A stretch of 64,000 nt of DNA from UBA3775 sp964584255 (GTDB lineage Bacteria > Bacillota > Clostridia > Lachnospirales > Lachnospiraceae), in NCBI GenBank assembly GCA_964584255.1, contig CAZOZM010000009.1, positions 8,369-72,368 on the forward strand, in the 5' to 3' direction. Positions 16,446 through 25,248 of this stretch are shown here, one piece after another (position 1 is the first letter of the stretch; each line of letters starts with the position of its first letter). The notes beneath the pieces are model-generated. The model did not search any database, was not told the DNA's origin, and worked only from the letters and a program-made list of their open reading frames with translations. The position numbers and the translations under genes were made by a program.

Positions 16446-17111
16446 ATGAAAATTGCAAAAAAAGATATAGCTGTATTGATGGTAATTGTCGGTCTTATTG
16501 CAGCATTCTGCTCTTATAAGTTTTATTTTTCCGGAAAACTTGAAGATATTGAAGAGGAAAACAAGAAACAGGAGTCCATTCAGACTGAAATCGATAAGGT
16601 TTCAAAGGTTGCGGCAACCGATACCGACATGAACAATCAGGTTGCAAAGTGGGCAAAAGAAGTTGATGAAATTGTTGCAAGATATGATGTTGCTTATCAG
16701 TATGAAGATGGTATCCTTTTCATGAAGGCGATTGAAACTCAGGATACTTTTGATGCGGCAATAAACACATATACCGTTGGTGAGTCGGTAATGGCAAACA
16801 CGGTTGCAGGCCAGGGTGAATTCACAGGTAAGTCATTCCTTCAGGGAACAACAACTTACAGCTTCAACTACCAGGTTGACAGCTACGATTCACTTAAGAA
16901 GCTGATTGACTACATCGTTTCCGATAAGAACGGTGTTAAGACACTTGACAGCATGTCATTTGCTGTAAGCGGTGGGGGATTTACAGGAAGTGTTACAATG
17001 ACGGTTTACTCACTCGCAGATGGTTCAGCAGCTTATACAGCACCTTCAATTTCAGGTGTTGAAACAGGTGTTGACAGAATTTTCCCTGAACCGGAAGTTC
17101 AGGCACAGTAA
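16446..17111 (+). CDS. pilO: PilO-like type IV pilus alignment protein
   Basis: A 221-residue bitopic protein: short cytoplasmic end, one membrane helix (about residues 8-27), a coiled coil (about 30-75) and a C-terminal ferredoxin-like domain. This is the PilO/GspM layout, and its position right after the PilM-PilN fusion supports the call. It would dimerise with the PilN part outside the membrane and help align or gate the platform. The sequence is diverged, so the call rests on topology and context more than on motifs. The gap to the next gene is 138 bases and holds a hairpin. Confidence 0.8.
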   Translation: MKIAKKDIAVLMVIVGLIAAFCSYKFYFSGKLEDIEEENKKQESIQTEIDKVSKVAATDTDMNNQVAKWAKEVDEIVARYDVAYQYEDGILFMKAIETQDTFDAAINTYTVGESVMANTVAGQGEFTGKSFLQGTTTYSFNYQVDSYDSLKKLIDYIVSDKNGVKTLDSMSFAVSGGGFTGSVTMTVYSLADGSAAYTAPSISGVETGVDRIFPEPEVQAQ

Positions 17112-17131
17112 GGTTATAACAGTGGGGCAGC

Positions 17132-17158
17132 TCCCGGGTTCCTTAAAGGGGTCCGGGA
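17132..17158 (+). promoter_or_regulatory. RNA hairpin after pilO
   Basis: TCCCGGGTTCC pairs with GGGGTCCGGGA (three G-U pairs) around TTAAA. No T-run follows. It could be an attenuator or mRNA-processing site separating pilMN-pilO from the minor pilins. Confidence 0.5.
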
Positions 17159-17249
17159 TTATGCCATATTAAGGCGAGATGTTTTATTCAGGGCAACGGA
17201 GAGGCAGAAGTTGTACTTTTCGTTATTGAGAGAGGGAGGTTAATTCCTT

Positions 17250-17978
17250 GTGATTGAGAAATTTAAAAAATTCAGAAAAAAATTAAAGGAAAACAGTAAT
17301 AAGGGTTTTACACTGGTTGAGCTTCTGATTTCAATAGCCATCCTCAGCCTTGTTGTTTTTCCGGTTTTTGAGGTCTTTGTTACGGCAACAAAAACCAATT
17401 CAAAGTCAAGAACGGAGCTGCAGGCAACTCTGACGGCGAATTCGGTTCTTGAAAGTTCCAAGGCTTTTTCCATCAGAGTTTTCCATGAACAGTGTGCGGC
17501 AAATTATAATACCGTTTCAAAGAGTAAGTTTACACTGGTTGCCGGTGAGCAATCGGGAGGAACCGTTAAGTCACTTCTTGATGCGGGAGGAACGGCAGGA
17601 ATTCTTAAACTCGGTGATGACGGAAAGTATAAGCTGGTGCAGAATTCGGGAGAAGCGTTTACTGCAGACAGTTTATCCGTAAAGTCGGTTTATATGTATG
17701 GTGTAAACGGAATTAAGCAGTCTCATAATTACTATGATGCGGTTGTGGTATTTTCGGAATGTGAATATCAGGATACTGAAATGACCGGAGCAAATGGAAA
17801 TTCAGTGAACTATAAAGAATCTGATTCCAATGGTAATTATTCGGATTATAATAAGAAGTTTGATATTACGGTGTATGTTTACAAACACCAGGATACACCG
17901 GTTTATGTCGGAGCGACTGATTTAAATGAAAACGCGCTCTTAAAGATTACGGGCAACAAGCTCGACAATGCACAGTAA
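17250..17978 (+). CDS. Minor prepilin, PilV/GspI-like
   Basis: A 242-residue prepilin with leader end NKG-FTLVELLISIAIL (Glu5 present), a helix with a Pro near position 22 (VVFPVFEVFVTAT), and the ANSVLESSKAF segment typical of PilV/GspI/ComGD-like minor pilins. GTG 17250 with GAGAGGGAGGT upstream is the start. It begins a run of four prepilin genes. In other systems the minor pilins form a tip complex that primes fibre assembly. The exact GspI-type assignment rests on gene order and the helix. Confidence 0.85.
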   Translation: MIEKFKKFRKKLKENSNKGFTLVELLISIAILSLVVFPVFEVFVTATKTNSKSRTELQATLTANSVLESSKAFSIRVFHEQCAANYNTVSKSKFTLVAGEQSGGTVKSLLDAGGTAGILKLGDDGKYKLVQNSGEAFTADSLSVKSVYMYGVNGIKQSHNYYDAVVVFSECEYQDTEMTGANGNSVNYKESDSNGNYSDYNKKFDITVYVYKHQDTPVYVGATDLNENALLKITGNKLDNAQ

Positions 17979-17993
17979 CAATGGAGGAATGTG

Positions 17994-20129
17994 ATGAATC
18001 GAAGAGGATTGAAAATGAGAAAAGCTTTTCATAATGATAACCGCGGTATCGCATTAGCATCTGTTATGATTGTCATGACGGTGTGTCTCCTTATCGCTAC
18101 TATTGTACTTGAAATCACCTATACTTCATTGATGTCGAGAAGAGTAAACAAGTTTGCGAATAACAACTTCTATACTTCGGAATCGGCATTGGGTGATATT
18201 GAAACGGTTCTCCAGAACGTTGCAACATTTACCATGCAGCAGATGAAGAGCGGTGGTTCAACAGAGTTCATAGATACTGCTACTGATACAATTGTAAAGT
18301 CAGCAGGAGCAACAAGTCTTTCTGATACGGATGCGATAAGCCGTTATCTGTTCAGTCAGCTTGACAATGATACAAAGAAAATGCTCGGCAAACTTGATAG
18401 TACGGGAAATTATGTCTATGATGATACAAAGTTTAAGGTAACGACAATTCAGAAGAAGACAGGTACTTCTTCAACTATGAAATCCAGACTGGTATTTGGA
18501 GTTGAACTTAAATATCTTGATCCGGATACAAATTATGAAACAAACATTCATACAGACCTTGTTATGAACGATGTTGTTCACAGAACACCGGCAGCAGCTT
18601 ATTCTCTTGGAAGTTATGCAATGTTTACCGGTGGTGGAGCTAATTTTTCGGGAAACGGAGATACAATAAACGGTTCATATTCATGTTTCCTTCAGGAGGG
18701 AAATTCATACATCGGTATGATGAGCGACGAAGCTCCTACATCCATGAAGATTAAAGGATGTTCAGTTGTCTTTGACGGTAACAGAGTAATCATAAATGGT
18801 GATGTTTATGTTGAAGACGGAGCGCTTATCTTTTCCGGTGAAAAAATCACATCAGCAACATCAGAACAGTATACAGAAATTGATATAAGAGGAACACTCT
18901 ATATCAATAAGGATGCCGTGGTTGTAATAAGTGACGGTGTTGACCTTATGGTAAGAGATATTGTTCTCGTTGACGGGGCTACAAAGAAATCAGTTTTCAC
19001 TGATGGAGTTTCTTATCTGAATGTTGGAGGAAATACAAGTTATAATTGTCTCTATCCATATCAGGTGACAAAATCAGATGATTTGAAGGGCTTGTCAGAG
19101 GCCCAATATGTTACTGATTGGCATCCGGGAAGTCGTGCTGCTTCCGGTTGTATCATGGGATATAGTAAGGATAGTGGAACGAGTACAGTACTTGAGTATA
19201 AATCTGATGGTAAGTGGTATTACGCAGGTACGAATAACTCATTCGGTGGTCTTATTAATTACAGTACCTACTTCATGCCATCAGCGCTTACAACGGTTTA
19301 TGGATATGATGGTACAAAGAATAATGTCGATTCTGAAATGAGTAACTTCATTAATATGGAGGTTCTCTATTGGCAGTATAAAAATGGTAACGGTGGACCG
19401 CTTGATTACTCTAAGGCTAGATATATTAAGAGTATTGCAGGTGCGGGAGGAGTTTCAAGAGGTTCAATCACATATACAAATCCGGCAGGATATACCTTTA
19501 AGGATGTGTCTGTAATTGACGGAATAACAACATCGAAGATAAAGAGTTCATATGGTTCTCTGTTAAAGCCGGATAACTATTATCAGAATATTGTGTCAGG
19601 TAAGACTGTACTTGGAAAGTCCCTTACCGGAGCTGTAATATTTGTAGGTTCTAACGGTGGTTTCGTTGTAAATGATGCAGTAGGAAATAATGCCTTGTCA
19701 CTTACGACGGCATGGGCACCATATACACTTGGTCTTAATACGGGAAGCTTTGTAGGACTTAATCTTTCAGCTTCAAAGATTAGCTTTACGGCAATGGGAA
19801 AAGGTGTTGTAACTTCTTATTCCATGGTAAACGGAAGTACGGAAGGTGATGACCTTGAAGAGGTTGTTGACAGTCTTAAGTACCTGAACTTCCTTGGTGA
19901 CGATATTTTAGGCAAGGATGGAAATGGTACACAGTACTACAATATAACAGGCGGAGAGACCGGAAGCTGGAATGAGTTCTATGCACTTGGTTCAATAGAC
20001 AGTCTTTACAAGGGTGGTTTGGATGCATTTTTTAGTGAGAGCGGTTCAGACACATCAGGCGGAGACGTTACGGTTTCTTCATCAAACATGTATAACTTTA
20101 TTACGGTTGAAAACTGGAATACTAAGTAA
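17994..20129 (+). CDS. Very large PilX/GspK-like minor pilin
   Basis: A 711-residue protein. The N terminus reads NDNRG-IALASVMIVMTVCLLIATIV: a Gly before a hydrophobic helix, but with Ser rather than Glu at mature position 5. Lack of Glu5 and large size are hallmarks of the GspK/PilX tip subunit. From about residue 200 to 330 there are short alternating hydrophobic strands (IINGDVYVEDGALIFSG, EIDIRGTLYINKDAVVVI) that look like a right-handed beta-helix; the rest is Gly/Ser/Asn/Tyr-rich. Typical PilX is under 250 residues, so this carries a large added surface domain, perhaps an adhesin. ATG 17994 is preferred (GGAGG 6 bases before) over GTG 17991. It lies between PilV-like and GspH-like genes. 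Confidence 0.8.
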   Translation: MNRRGLKMRKAFHNDNRGIALASVMIVMTVCLLIATIVLEITYTSLMSRRVNKFANNNFYTSESALGDIETVLQNVATFTMQQMKSGGSTEFIDTATDTIVKSAGATSLSDTDAISRYLFSQLDNDTKKMLGKLDSTGNYVYDDTKFKVTTIQKKTGTSSTMKSRLVFGVELKYLDPDTNYETNIHTDLVMNDVVHRTPAAAYSLGSYAMFTGGGANFSGNGDTINGSYSCFLQEGNSYIGMMSDEAPTSMKIKGCSVVFDGNRVIINGDVYVEDGALIFSGEKITSATSEQYTEIDIRGTLYINKDAVVVISDGVDLMVRDIVLVDGATKKSVFTDGVSYLNVGGNTSYNCLYPYQVTKSDDLKGLSEAQYVTDWHPGSRAASGCIMGYSKDSGTSTVLEYKSDGKWYYAGTNNSFGGLINYSTYFMPSALTTVYGYDGTKNNVDSEMSNFINMEVLYWQYKNGNGGPLDYSKARYIKSIAGAGGVSRGSITYTNPAGYTFKDVSVIDGITTSKIKSSYGSLLKPDNYYQNIVSGKTVLGKSLTGAVIFVGSNGGFVVNDAVGNNALSLTTAWAPYTLGLNTGSFVGLNLSASKISFTAMGKGVVTSYSMVNGSTEGDDLEEVVDSLKYLNFLGDDILGKDGNGTQYYNITGGETGSWNEFYALGSIDSLYKGGLDAFFSESGSDTSGGDVTVSSSNMYNFITVENWNTK

Positions 20130-20149
20130 TTAATTCGGGAGGAAAGGTT

Positions 20150-20707
20150 ATGAAAAAAAGAAATGAAGGCTTTACTCTCGTAGAATTGATTGTCGTTATT
20201 GCGATTATGGCAATCATGCTTTCTATATTTGGAGTGAGTATGACACTTGTCGGAAGACAGAGAGTATCCAATGGAGCTCACTCCTTTAAGGAAACTATGC
20301 AGCTTGCTCAGATGTATTCAAAGAGTAAGGGTGCGTGCAAGATGACCATTGAGGGTACGAGTGCCGAAGGATCAAAGATTTATATCTATACGGCGGCAAA
20401 TCAAACAGACCTTGCAGATCCTACCAAGTGTAAGCTTGGTAATGGACCGGATGTGATAAACCACAAGATTACGATGTCTGTTTATTATAAGGATGCATCA
20501 GGAATAGAGCAGAAGCTTGATGTTGACGGAGATGTAACTGTTGATATACTTTTCAACAGGGAAACCGGCGGCATGTCAGCAGATTCAATATTTACTGATG
20601 GCGGTACAGTTACAAAGGGTACTTTAACCAAGGTTGTTTTTACGAACGGAACAAAGACAATTACTTTAAAAGTGGCTCAGTTTACCGGAGTCGTTACTAT
20701 GGAATAA
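20150..20707 (+). CDS. Minor prepilin, GspH/FimT-like
   Basis: A 185-residue prepilin with NEG-FTLVELIVVIAIMAIMLSIF (Glu5 present), followed by the SMTLVGRQRVSNGAHSFKETMQLAQMYSKSKG segment that resembles the GspH/FimT family helix, then a small beta-rich head. The RBS is GGGAGGAAAGG. Its stop is 10 bases before the PilW-like gene. It probably belongs to the initiating tip complex with the neighbouring minor pilins. Confidence 0.85.
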   Translation: MKKRNEGFTLVELIVVIAIMAIMLSIFGVSMTLVGRQRVSNGAHSFKETMQLAQMYSKSKGACKMTIEGTSAEGSKIYIYTAANQTDLADPTKCKLGNGPDVINHKITMSVYYKDASGIEQKLDVDGDVTVDILFNRETGGMSADSIFTDGGTVTKGTLTKVVFTNGTKTITLKVAQFTGVVTME

Positions 20708-20717
20708 GGAGGGAAAT

Positions 20718-22454
20718 ATGAAAAAGTTCACAAAGAATAATGACGGTTTCTCCCTTGTGGAGTTGATGGTTTCGGTTGCAATCCTCATGGTTGTAATGGG
20801 TAGTGTTCTTACGATGCTTGCGTTAATGTCAAATTCGTTCAGTACATCTCAGAAAGAAGTTCAGCTTCAGGACAGTGTTCAGGCAACATATACAATTGTA
20901 AGTGACATTATAAAGGAAGCACAGACTGATGTTAATAATGGAATTAATTCTGTTCAGTATGATAAAGTAGACAAAAAAGCATATATCATAGATGAGGATA
21001 CGCAGGATTGGACAAAGAGCAAATTCTATATTGTAGAATATGATACATCAAAGAAGATACTTTATCTTTATAATGGAAATCTTTATACTGATATAACGAC
21101 TGCAGATCCATCATCTAAGGTTGATTATAAGAGTATAAGCGTTAAAAATCTTACAGACAAAGACTCATATCTGCTCGCAAAAAATGTTAAATCATTTTCA
21201 ATAGATGACAGCAGATACAATAACGGTTATGTAATTCTTACTCTTGAAATAGAAAACGGTTCAAGAACAGCTTCAATCACTCAGAATGTTTATTTGCGTA
21301 ATTCAAATAATCAGATTCTTGCATCCGGTGAAGAGTCCAGTGACGGAAAGGATGAGACGGAAGGTTACAAGCTTGTAGAAATAAAGAACATAACATGTTC
21401 AAAAAATCCTTATTCAGAGGGTGATATTCCTAAAAAATCAGACTTTGTAGTTACAGGTAAGTATGAAAAAGAGGATGACCCAACGGACACTAAGGAGGCA
21501 CCTGTTACAAATTATGTTTGTGACAAGATCGGTCAGCCGCTTAATACTCCGGGAAATGTTAAGTTTGAGTTTAAGGTTCCGGATACGGATATTGAGGCTG
21601 AATATACAGTTACCGTAAATGCAGGAAGTCTTAGCGTTGAGTATGACGGAAGCATTTATTCTCCTGAACTTACGGAAGTAAAGCGTCATTCGGAAATTAA
21701 TACTTACTTTGCTTCACTTACAAAGGATTCGACTCCGGCAATTGCAACAGGTCAGATAAATCTTAAGCAGGTATTCCCATACTATTACAAGTGTAAGGGT
21801 ACAATCACAACAAAAATCTGTAATAAATGTGGAGAAACGATCGCAGACAACCAAAGTGGTCATAACTGTCCATCTAATAATGGTTGGTGGACATCTGATT
21901 GGAGAAATGAAACAAGTGCCTGTGGCGGTGAACTGCATGAAGCAAGTAATCCATCATATCTTCAGGGATGTCCTGTTAATAACTGTTCAAATCACAATTA
22001 TGGTAATTGGATCTCAAACAACAGCATAACAGCGGAGAAAATAGTTGGAGAGGCAACAGGAGAGGCATCAGATTCCATAACTATTTCTTCCACCGGCACA
22101 GGTCAGTTCTCAATTATTAATGATTCTAAGACAACGACTTATAAAGATGTAAAAGTTGTGATATACTTCAAAAATGAAAAGACCGGTTTTACTAATGCGG
22201 GTATGTCCAATGGTGAGTTCCTGTCGGTTAATTCAGCAGCATCAAACGGAACACAGAAAGTCAGCTACAAAACGGTAGGTGATAAGAGCAAACAGTTCTC
22301 TGAATATCTTGAAATAAATATTCCTGAGATGCCGGCTGCTGAAGGAGAGAAGTATTGCACTTATACCTTCAATTATAAGTGGGCTTCGGCAGATAATCTT
22401 AATGCAAATGATGTAATCATGGCAGTTTTCTCAGAGGACGGAACAGCTAAGTAG
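20718..22454 (+). CDS. Large PilW/GspJ-like minor pilin with Ig-like and cysteine-rich domains
   Basis: A 578-residue prepilin with NDG-FSLVELMVSVAILMVVMG and a PilW/GspJ-like head to about residue 200. After a Ser/Glu linker come an Ig-like (Big_3-type) domain (about 215-300, EIKNITCSKNPYSEGDIPKKSDFVVTG split here as EIKNITCSKNPYSEGD and IPKKSDFVVTG), then a segment with clustered Cys (about 355-425, including KICNKCGETI, GCPVNNC and single Cys/His) that looks like zinc ribbons, and a C-terminal beta domain. Normal PilW is about half this size. The extra domains would be displayed at the pilus tip and may bind a surface or ligand. It is translationally close to the GspH-like gene. Confidence 0.8.
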   Translation: MKKFTKNNDGFSLVELMVSVAILMVVMGSVLTMLALMSNSFSTSQKEVQLQDSVQATYTIVSDIIKEAQTDVNNGINSVQYDKVDKKAYIIDEDTQDWTKSKFYIVEYDTSKKILYLYNGNLYTDITTADPSSKVDYKSISVKNLTDKDSYLLAKNVKSFSIDDSRYNNGYVILTLEIENGSRTASITQNVYLRNSNNQILASGEESSDGKDETEGYKLVEIKNITCSKNPYSEGDIPKKSDFVVTGKYEKEDDPTDTKEAPVTNYVCDKIGQPLNTPGNVKFEFKVPDTDIEAEYTVTVNAGSLSVEYDGSIYSPELTEVKRHSEINTYFASLTKDSTPAIATGQINLKQVFPYYYKCKGTITTKICNKCGETIADNQSGHNCPSNNGWWTSDWRNETSACGGELHEASNPSYLQGCPVNNCSNHNYGNWISNNSITAEKIVGEATGEASDSITISSTGTGQFSIINDSKTTTYKDVKVVIYFKNEKTGFTNAGMSNGEFLSVNSAASNGTQKVSYKTVGDKSKQFSEYLEINIPEMPAAEGEKYCTYTFNYKWASADNLNANDVIMAVFSEDGTAK

Positions 22455-22526
22455 TTCTCAAAGGTAATTCAGGTATAATATCGGCATATAATTAGAGAAA
22501 ATGTGTGTCGAAATTCGGAGGCAGTC

Positions 22527-23057
22527 ATGAAGAAAAAAATTGGTAACAGAGAAATAATTCTTGCAATGGTAATTGTAGCAGTTGTGCTTGCAGTTATCCT
22601 TTCGGTAGTAAATATTGTTTCGGGTAAGGTAAATGACAAGGGAGAAGAGCTTACTTCTTCACAGAGTGTTTACAATGAACTTGCTGACAATATTACTTAC
22701 ATGATTCAGAGTGCGGATTTAGAGGTAAAATACATTGGTTCAGATAAACGAATTGTTTTATGTCTGATCGGCAGCGACGGATTCTATGGTGTGCAGTACA
22801 GCAACAACATGCTCTATCTTCTTGAGGGTGAGTATACAACTGCAACGACTGATGAAGCCAAGATTCAGGAAGCTACTGAGACAATAAATTCAAACAAAGG
22901 CTTCAACAAGTATGAAGACGGAATTATGTCATTCAACGTAGAAGGAAATGACTCGGACGGTCATTTCAGCAGCGGTAAGGTTACAATCACAATCGGTGTT
23001 GATTCTGATGGTAAGCTTGCAAGAAATACTTTTGAAGTAAGTCTTGATAATGCTTAA
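22527..23057 (+). CDS. Single-pass membrane protein at the end of the pilus operon
   Basis: A 176-residue protein with a basic N terminus, one hydrophobic helix (about residues 9-30, EIILAMVIVAVVLAVILSVV) and a 145-residue extracytoplasmic domain with beta-rich, Asp/Gly-rich sequence. It has no classic Gly-Phe prepilin cleavage site, although the N terminus is pilin-like in shape. ATG 22527 has CGGAGG upstream; the earlier GTG 22503 lacks an RBS. I do not recognise the family. Its place directly after the PilW-like gene and before a terminator suggests an assembly or anchoring role. Confidence 0.6.
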   Translation: MKKKIGNREIILAMVIVAVVLAVILSVVNIVSGKVNDKGEELTSSQSVYNELADNITYMIQSADLEVKYIGSDKRIVLCLIGSDGFYGVQYSNNMLYLLEGEYTTATTDEAKIQEATETINSNKGFNKYEDGIMSFNVEGNDSDGHFSSGKVTITIGVDSDGKLARNTFEVSLDNA

Positions 23058-23361
23058 TAAAGTGTATCAGGACGGCATTAACAAAGCATAAATGCCTAAA
23101 TAAAATTAAATTCAGATTAGAGAGTGAACCCGGTATTTTGGTATTCTTCGAAAATGGAGAGTACAGGATGCCGGGTTTGTTTTTGGGTATATACACTACG
23201 GAAGCTGTTGTCAGAGGCGAGGATATATTTGGGATGAGAAACTGATGGGTGTTTCAAGAAAAAATTGCTAATTTCAGTTGTTTAGTATATACTTACATTT
23301 TCACAGACTGAAGAAAAAGTATACAGGCATATAATCAGATGTTGGTCGGAAAGAGGACAAA
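23058..23361. other. Intergenic region between the pilus locus and larB
   Basis: 304 bases without a gene. It holds the terminator at 23126-23185 and an A/T-rich stretch before larB. I cannot pick out a convincing promoter; AAAGAGGAC at 23351 serves as the larB RBS. Confidence 0.6.
23126..23185 (+). terminator. Terminator of the pilus operon
   Basis: AACCCGG pairs with CCGGGTT across about 35 bases that contain further pairing, followed by GTTTTTG. Confidence 0.7.
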
Positions 23362-24150
23362 ATGGGTTTGGAAGAGATTTTAAAGAAAATTGAACGTGGT
23401 GAGATTTCAGCCGAAAAAGCGGCAGAGATTTTAAGAGGCGGCACTTATGAAGAAATGGGTTTTGCCAAGCTTGATATGTCGCGTGAGTCAAGACAGGGAT
23501 TTCCTGAGGTGATTTTCTGTCAGGGAAAGGATGATGAGTTTCTTTGCAGGATTTATCAGAGGATGTTTGAGAAAAAGGGTTTCGTATTTGGGACGAGAGC
23601 GAGCGAGCATCAGGCAGAGATTGTCAGGGAATGCATCCCGGATGCAGAGTATGATCCGGTTTCCCGAATTTTAAAGGCAGGTGCTTTTAAGGGAGAGCGG
23701 ATAGGAAAAATTGCGGTATGTACTGCCGGAACGGCAGATATTCCGGTTGCGGAAGAGGCAGCCTGTACGGCAGAGTTTTTCGGTGCAGAGGCTGACAGAA
23801 TTTATGATGTTGGAGTGAGCGGTATTCATCGTCTTCTTTCGATGACGGACAGAATAAGAAGTGCGAACTGTGTCGTCGCCGTAGCAGGAATGGAGGGCGC
23901 TCTTGCAAGTGTAATAGGCGGTTTGGTGGATGTGCCGGTTATTGCCGTCCCTACTTCCGTTGGTTACGGTGCGAGTTTTGGCGGAGTTTCAGCACTTCTT
24001 ACGATGGTGAATTCGTGTGCAAACGGAATTTCCGTCGTAAATATAGACAATGGATACGGCGCAGGATATATAGCGGCACAGATTAACAGACTTGCAGCCG
24101 GAGGAAGAGTCGGGAACTGCGGGGAGCAGGTGCAGAAAGCGACTGAGTAA
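23362..24150 (+). CDS. larB: Pyridinium-3,5-biscarboxylic acid mononucleotide synthase LarB
   Basis: LarB carboxylates and hydrolyses nicotinic acid adenine dinucleotide to make the biscarboxylated precursor of the nickel-pincer nucleotide cofactor. The 262-residue product has the usual N-terminal helical part (EEILKKIERGEISAEKAAEIL, here residues 4-24, cited in pieces: EEILKKIERGE and ISAEKAAEIL) and a C-terminal PurE-like domain with VCTAGTADIPVAEEA, VAGMEGALASVIGGL and the signature VIAVPTSVGYGASFGG. larC follows after 149 bases. larE and larA are not in this window. The last 59 bases of the gene region are duplicated just after the stop. Confidence 0.93.
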   Translation: MGLEEILKKIERGEISAEKAAEILRGGTYEEMGFAKLDMSRESRQGFPEVIFCQGKDDEFLCRIYQRMFEKKGFVFGTRASEHQAEIVRECIPDAEYDPVSRILKAGAFKGERIGKIAVCTAGTADIPVAEEAACTAEFFGAEADRIYDVGVSGIHRLLSMTDRIRSANCVVAVAGMEGALASVIGGLVDVPVIAVPTSVGYGASFGGVSALLTMVNSCANGISVVNIDNGYGAGYIAAQINRLAAGGRVGNCGEQVQKATE

Positions 24151-24220
24151 TACAGAACCGACAGCCGGAGGAAGAGCCCGGAATTGTCAGGAGTCAGTGA
24201 GGAAAGCGACTGAGTAATAC
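24095..24220 (+). repeat. 59-bp tandem duplication spanning the larB stop
   Basis: Unit 1 is 24095-24153 and includes the larB stop; unit 2 is 24162-24220. Both begin CAGCCGGAGGAAGAG and end GAAAGCGACTGAGTAATAC, with scattered differences in the middle, at a 67-bp period. It copies the last codons of larB into the larB-larC gap. Confidence 0.85.
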
Positions 24221-24299
24221 TTTGCCGGCGGTCGGCGAGGTTCAAGATTAAGCAATTTTATGAAACGGAGGGCAGGCCGTTGGCGGTCTGCGTGAAAAG

Positions 24300-25172
24300 A
24301 TGGCAGGAAAATTATATTTGGAATGTAATGCCGGTATAAGCGGTGATATGTTTACTGCAGCTTTGCTGGATTTGGGAGCTGATGCGGACAGGTTAAGATT
24401 TGTTTTGGATTCAGTTCCGGTTAAGGGGTTTGATTTTAAAATTTCGAGGGTGAAGAAATCGGGTATCGACTGTTGTGATTTTGAAGTCGTAACTGATGAT
24501 GGTGAAAATGACTACGACCATGATATGAACTTCCTCTATGGACATAAATATGGAGCAGAGGGAAACCTGACCGTTCACTCCGGGCACACACACGGAGCAG
24601 AGGGAAACCTGACCGTTCACTCTGACCACACACACGGAGCAGGAGATTCACATCATCATCACGGCAGGGGTTTGAGCGAGATTAATTCGATTATTGATGG
24701 TACGGCGGCTTCCGTTCGGGAAAAGCAGCTTGCGAAGAAGATTTTTTCTCTGATTGCTGATGCGGAGGCGAAGGTACATGGTATGAGCCGTGAAGAGGTG
24801 CATTTCCATGAGGTCGGCGCACTGGATTCCATCGCTGACATCATTGCGGCGGCAGTCTGTTTTTGTTCGCTCGGTGTTGATGAGGTTATAATTCCTTCGT
24901 TAAGTGAGGGGATGGGTACGATTCGATGCAGACATGGGATTCTTCCGGTTCCTGTTCCTGCGACTACGGCAATTTGTGAGAAAGCGTCGATGAGACTCAG
25001 GATAATGAATACGCAGGGTGAGTTTGTAACACCGACAGGTGCGGCGATTGCAGCGGCAATAAGAACTTCGGAGGTTCTTCCGGAGAGCTTCAGGATCGTC
25101 AGGTCGGGTTACGGTGCAGGAAAAAGGGAGCATGAGATACCGGGAATTCTCCGTGCGTTCATAATCGATTAA
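24300..25172 (+). CDS. larC: Nickel-pincer cofactor nickel-insertion protein LarC (N-terminal half only)
   Basis: LarC inserts Ni into pyridinium-3,5-bisthiocarboxylic acid mononucleotide. This 290-residue chain covers the LarC1 portion: YLECNAGISGDMFTAALLDLG at the N terminus (cited as ECNAGISGDMFTAALLDLG), a His-rich loop (about residues 78-122), EVHFHEVGALDSIADI, and EFVTPTGAAIA. It stops after the GYGAG motif. Full LarC is about 400 residues or more, made in Lactobacillus by a programmed frameshift between larC1 and larC2. Here only 76 bases separate the stop from the next gene, so no LarC2 frame is present. The His loop has a 42-bp repeat. Either LarC2 is elsewhere or the protein works without it. 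Confidence 0.85.
   Translation: MAGKLYLECNAGISGDMFTAALLDLGADADRLRFVLDSVPVKGFDFKISRVKKSGIDCCDFEVVTDDGENDYDHDMNFLYGHKYGAEGNLTVHSGHTHGAEGNLTVHSDHTHGAGDSHHHHGRGLSEINSIIDGTAASVREKQLAKKIFSLIADAEAKVHGMSREEVHFHEVGALDSIADIIAAAVCFCSLGVDEVIIPSLSEGMGTIRCRHGILPVPVPATTAICEKASMRLRIMNTQGEFVTPTGAAIAAAIRTSEVLPESFRIVRSGYGAGKREHEIPGILRAFIID
24540..24623 (+). repeat. In-frame 42-bp repeat in the LarC histidine loop
   Basis: Two adjacent units (24540-24581 and 24582-24623) each encode 14 residues of the form GHxxGAEGNLTVHS, and a partial third (DHTHGAG) leads into a HHHH run. The copies are nearly identical at the DNA level, so the expansion is recent. The loop probably holds or buffers nickel. Confidence 0.85.
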
Positions 25173-25248
25173 TTTTTTTGTTTTTGTAACGTGATTGTAA
25201 CCTTGAATCCGTATACTGAGTGTATAAAGATGAAATAAGGAGCGGCAT

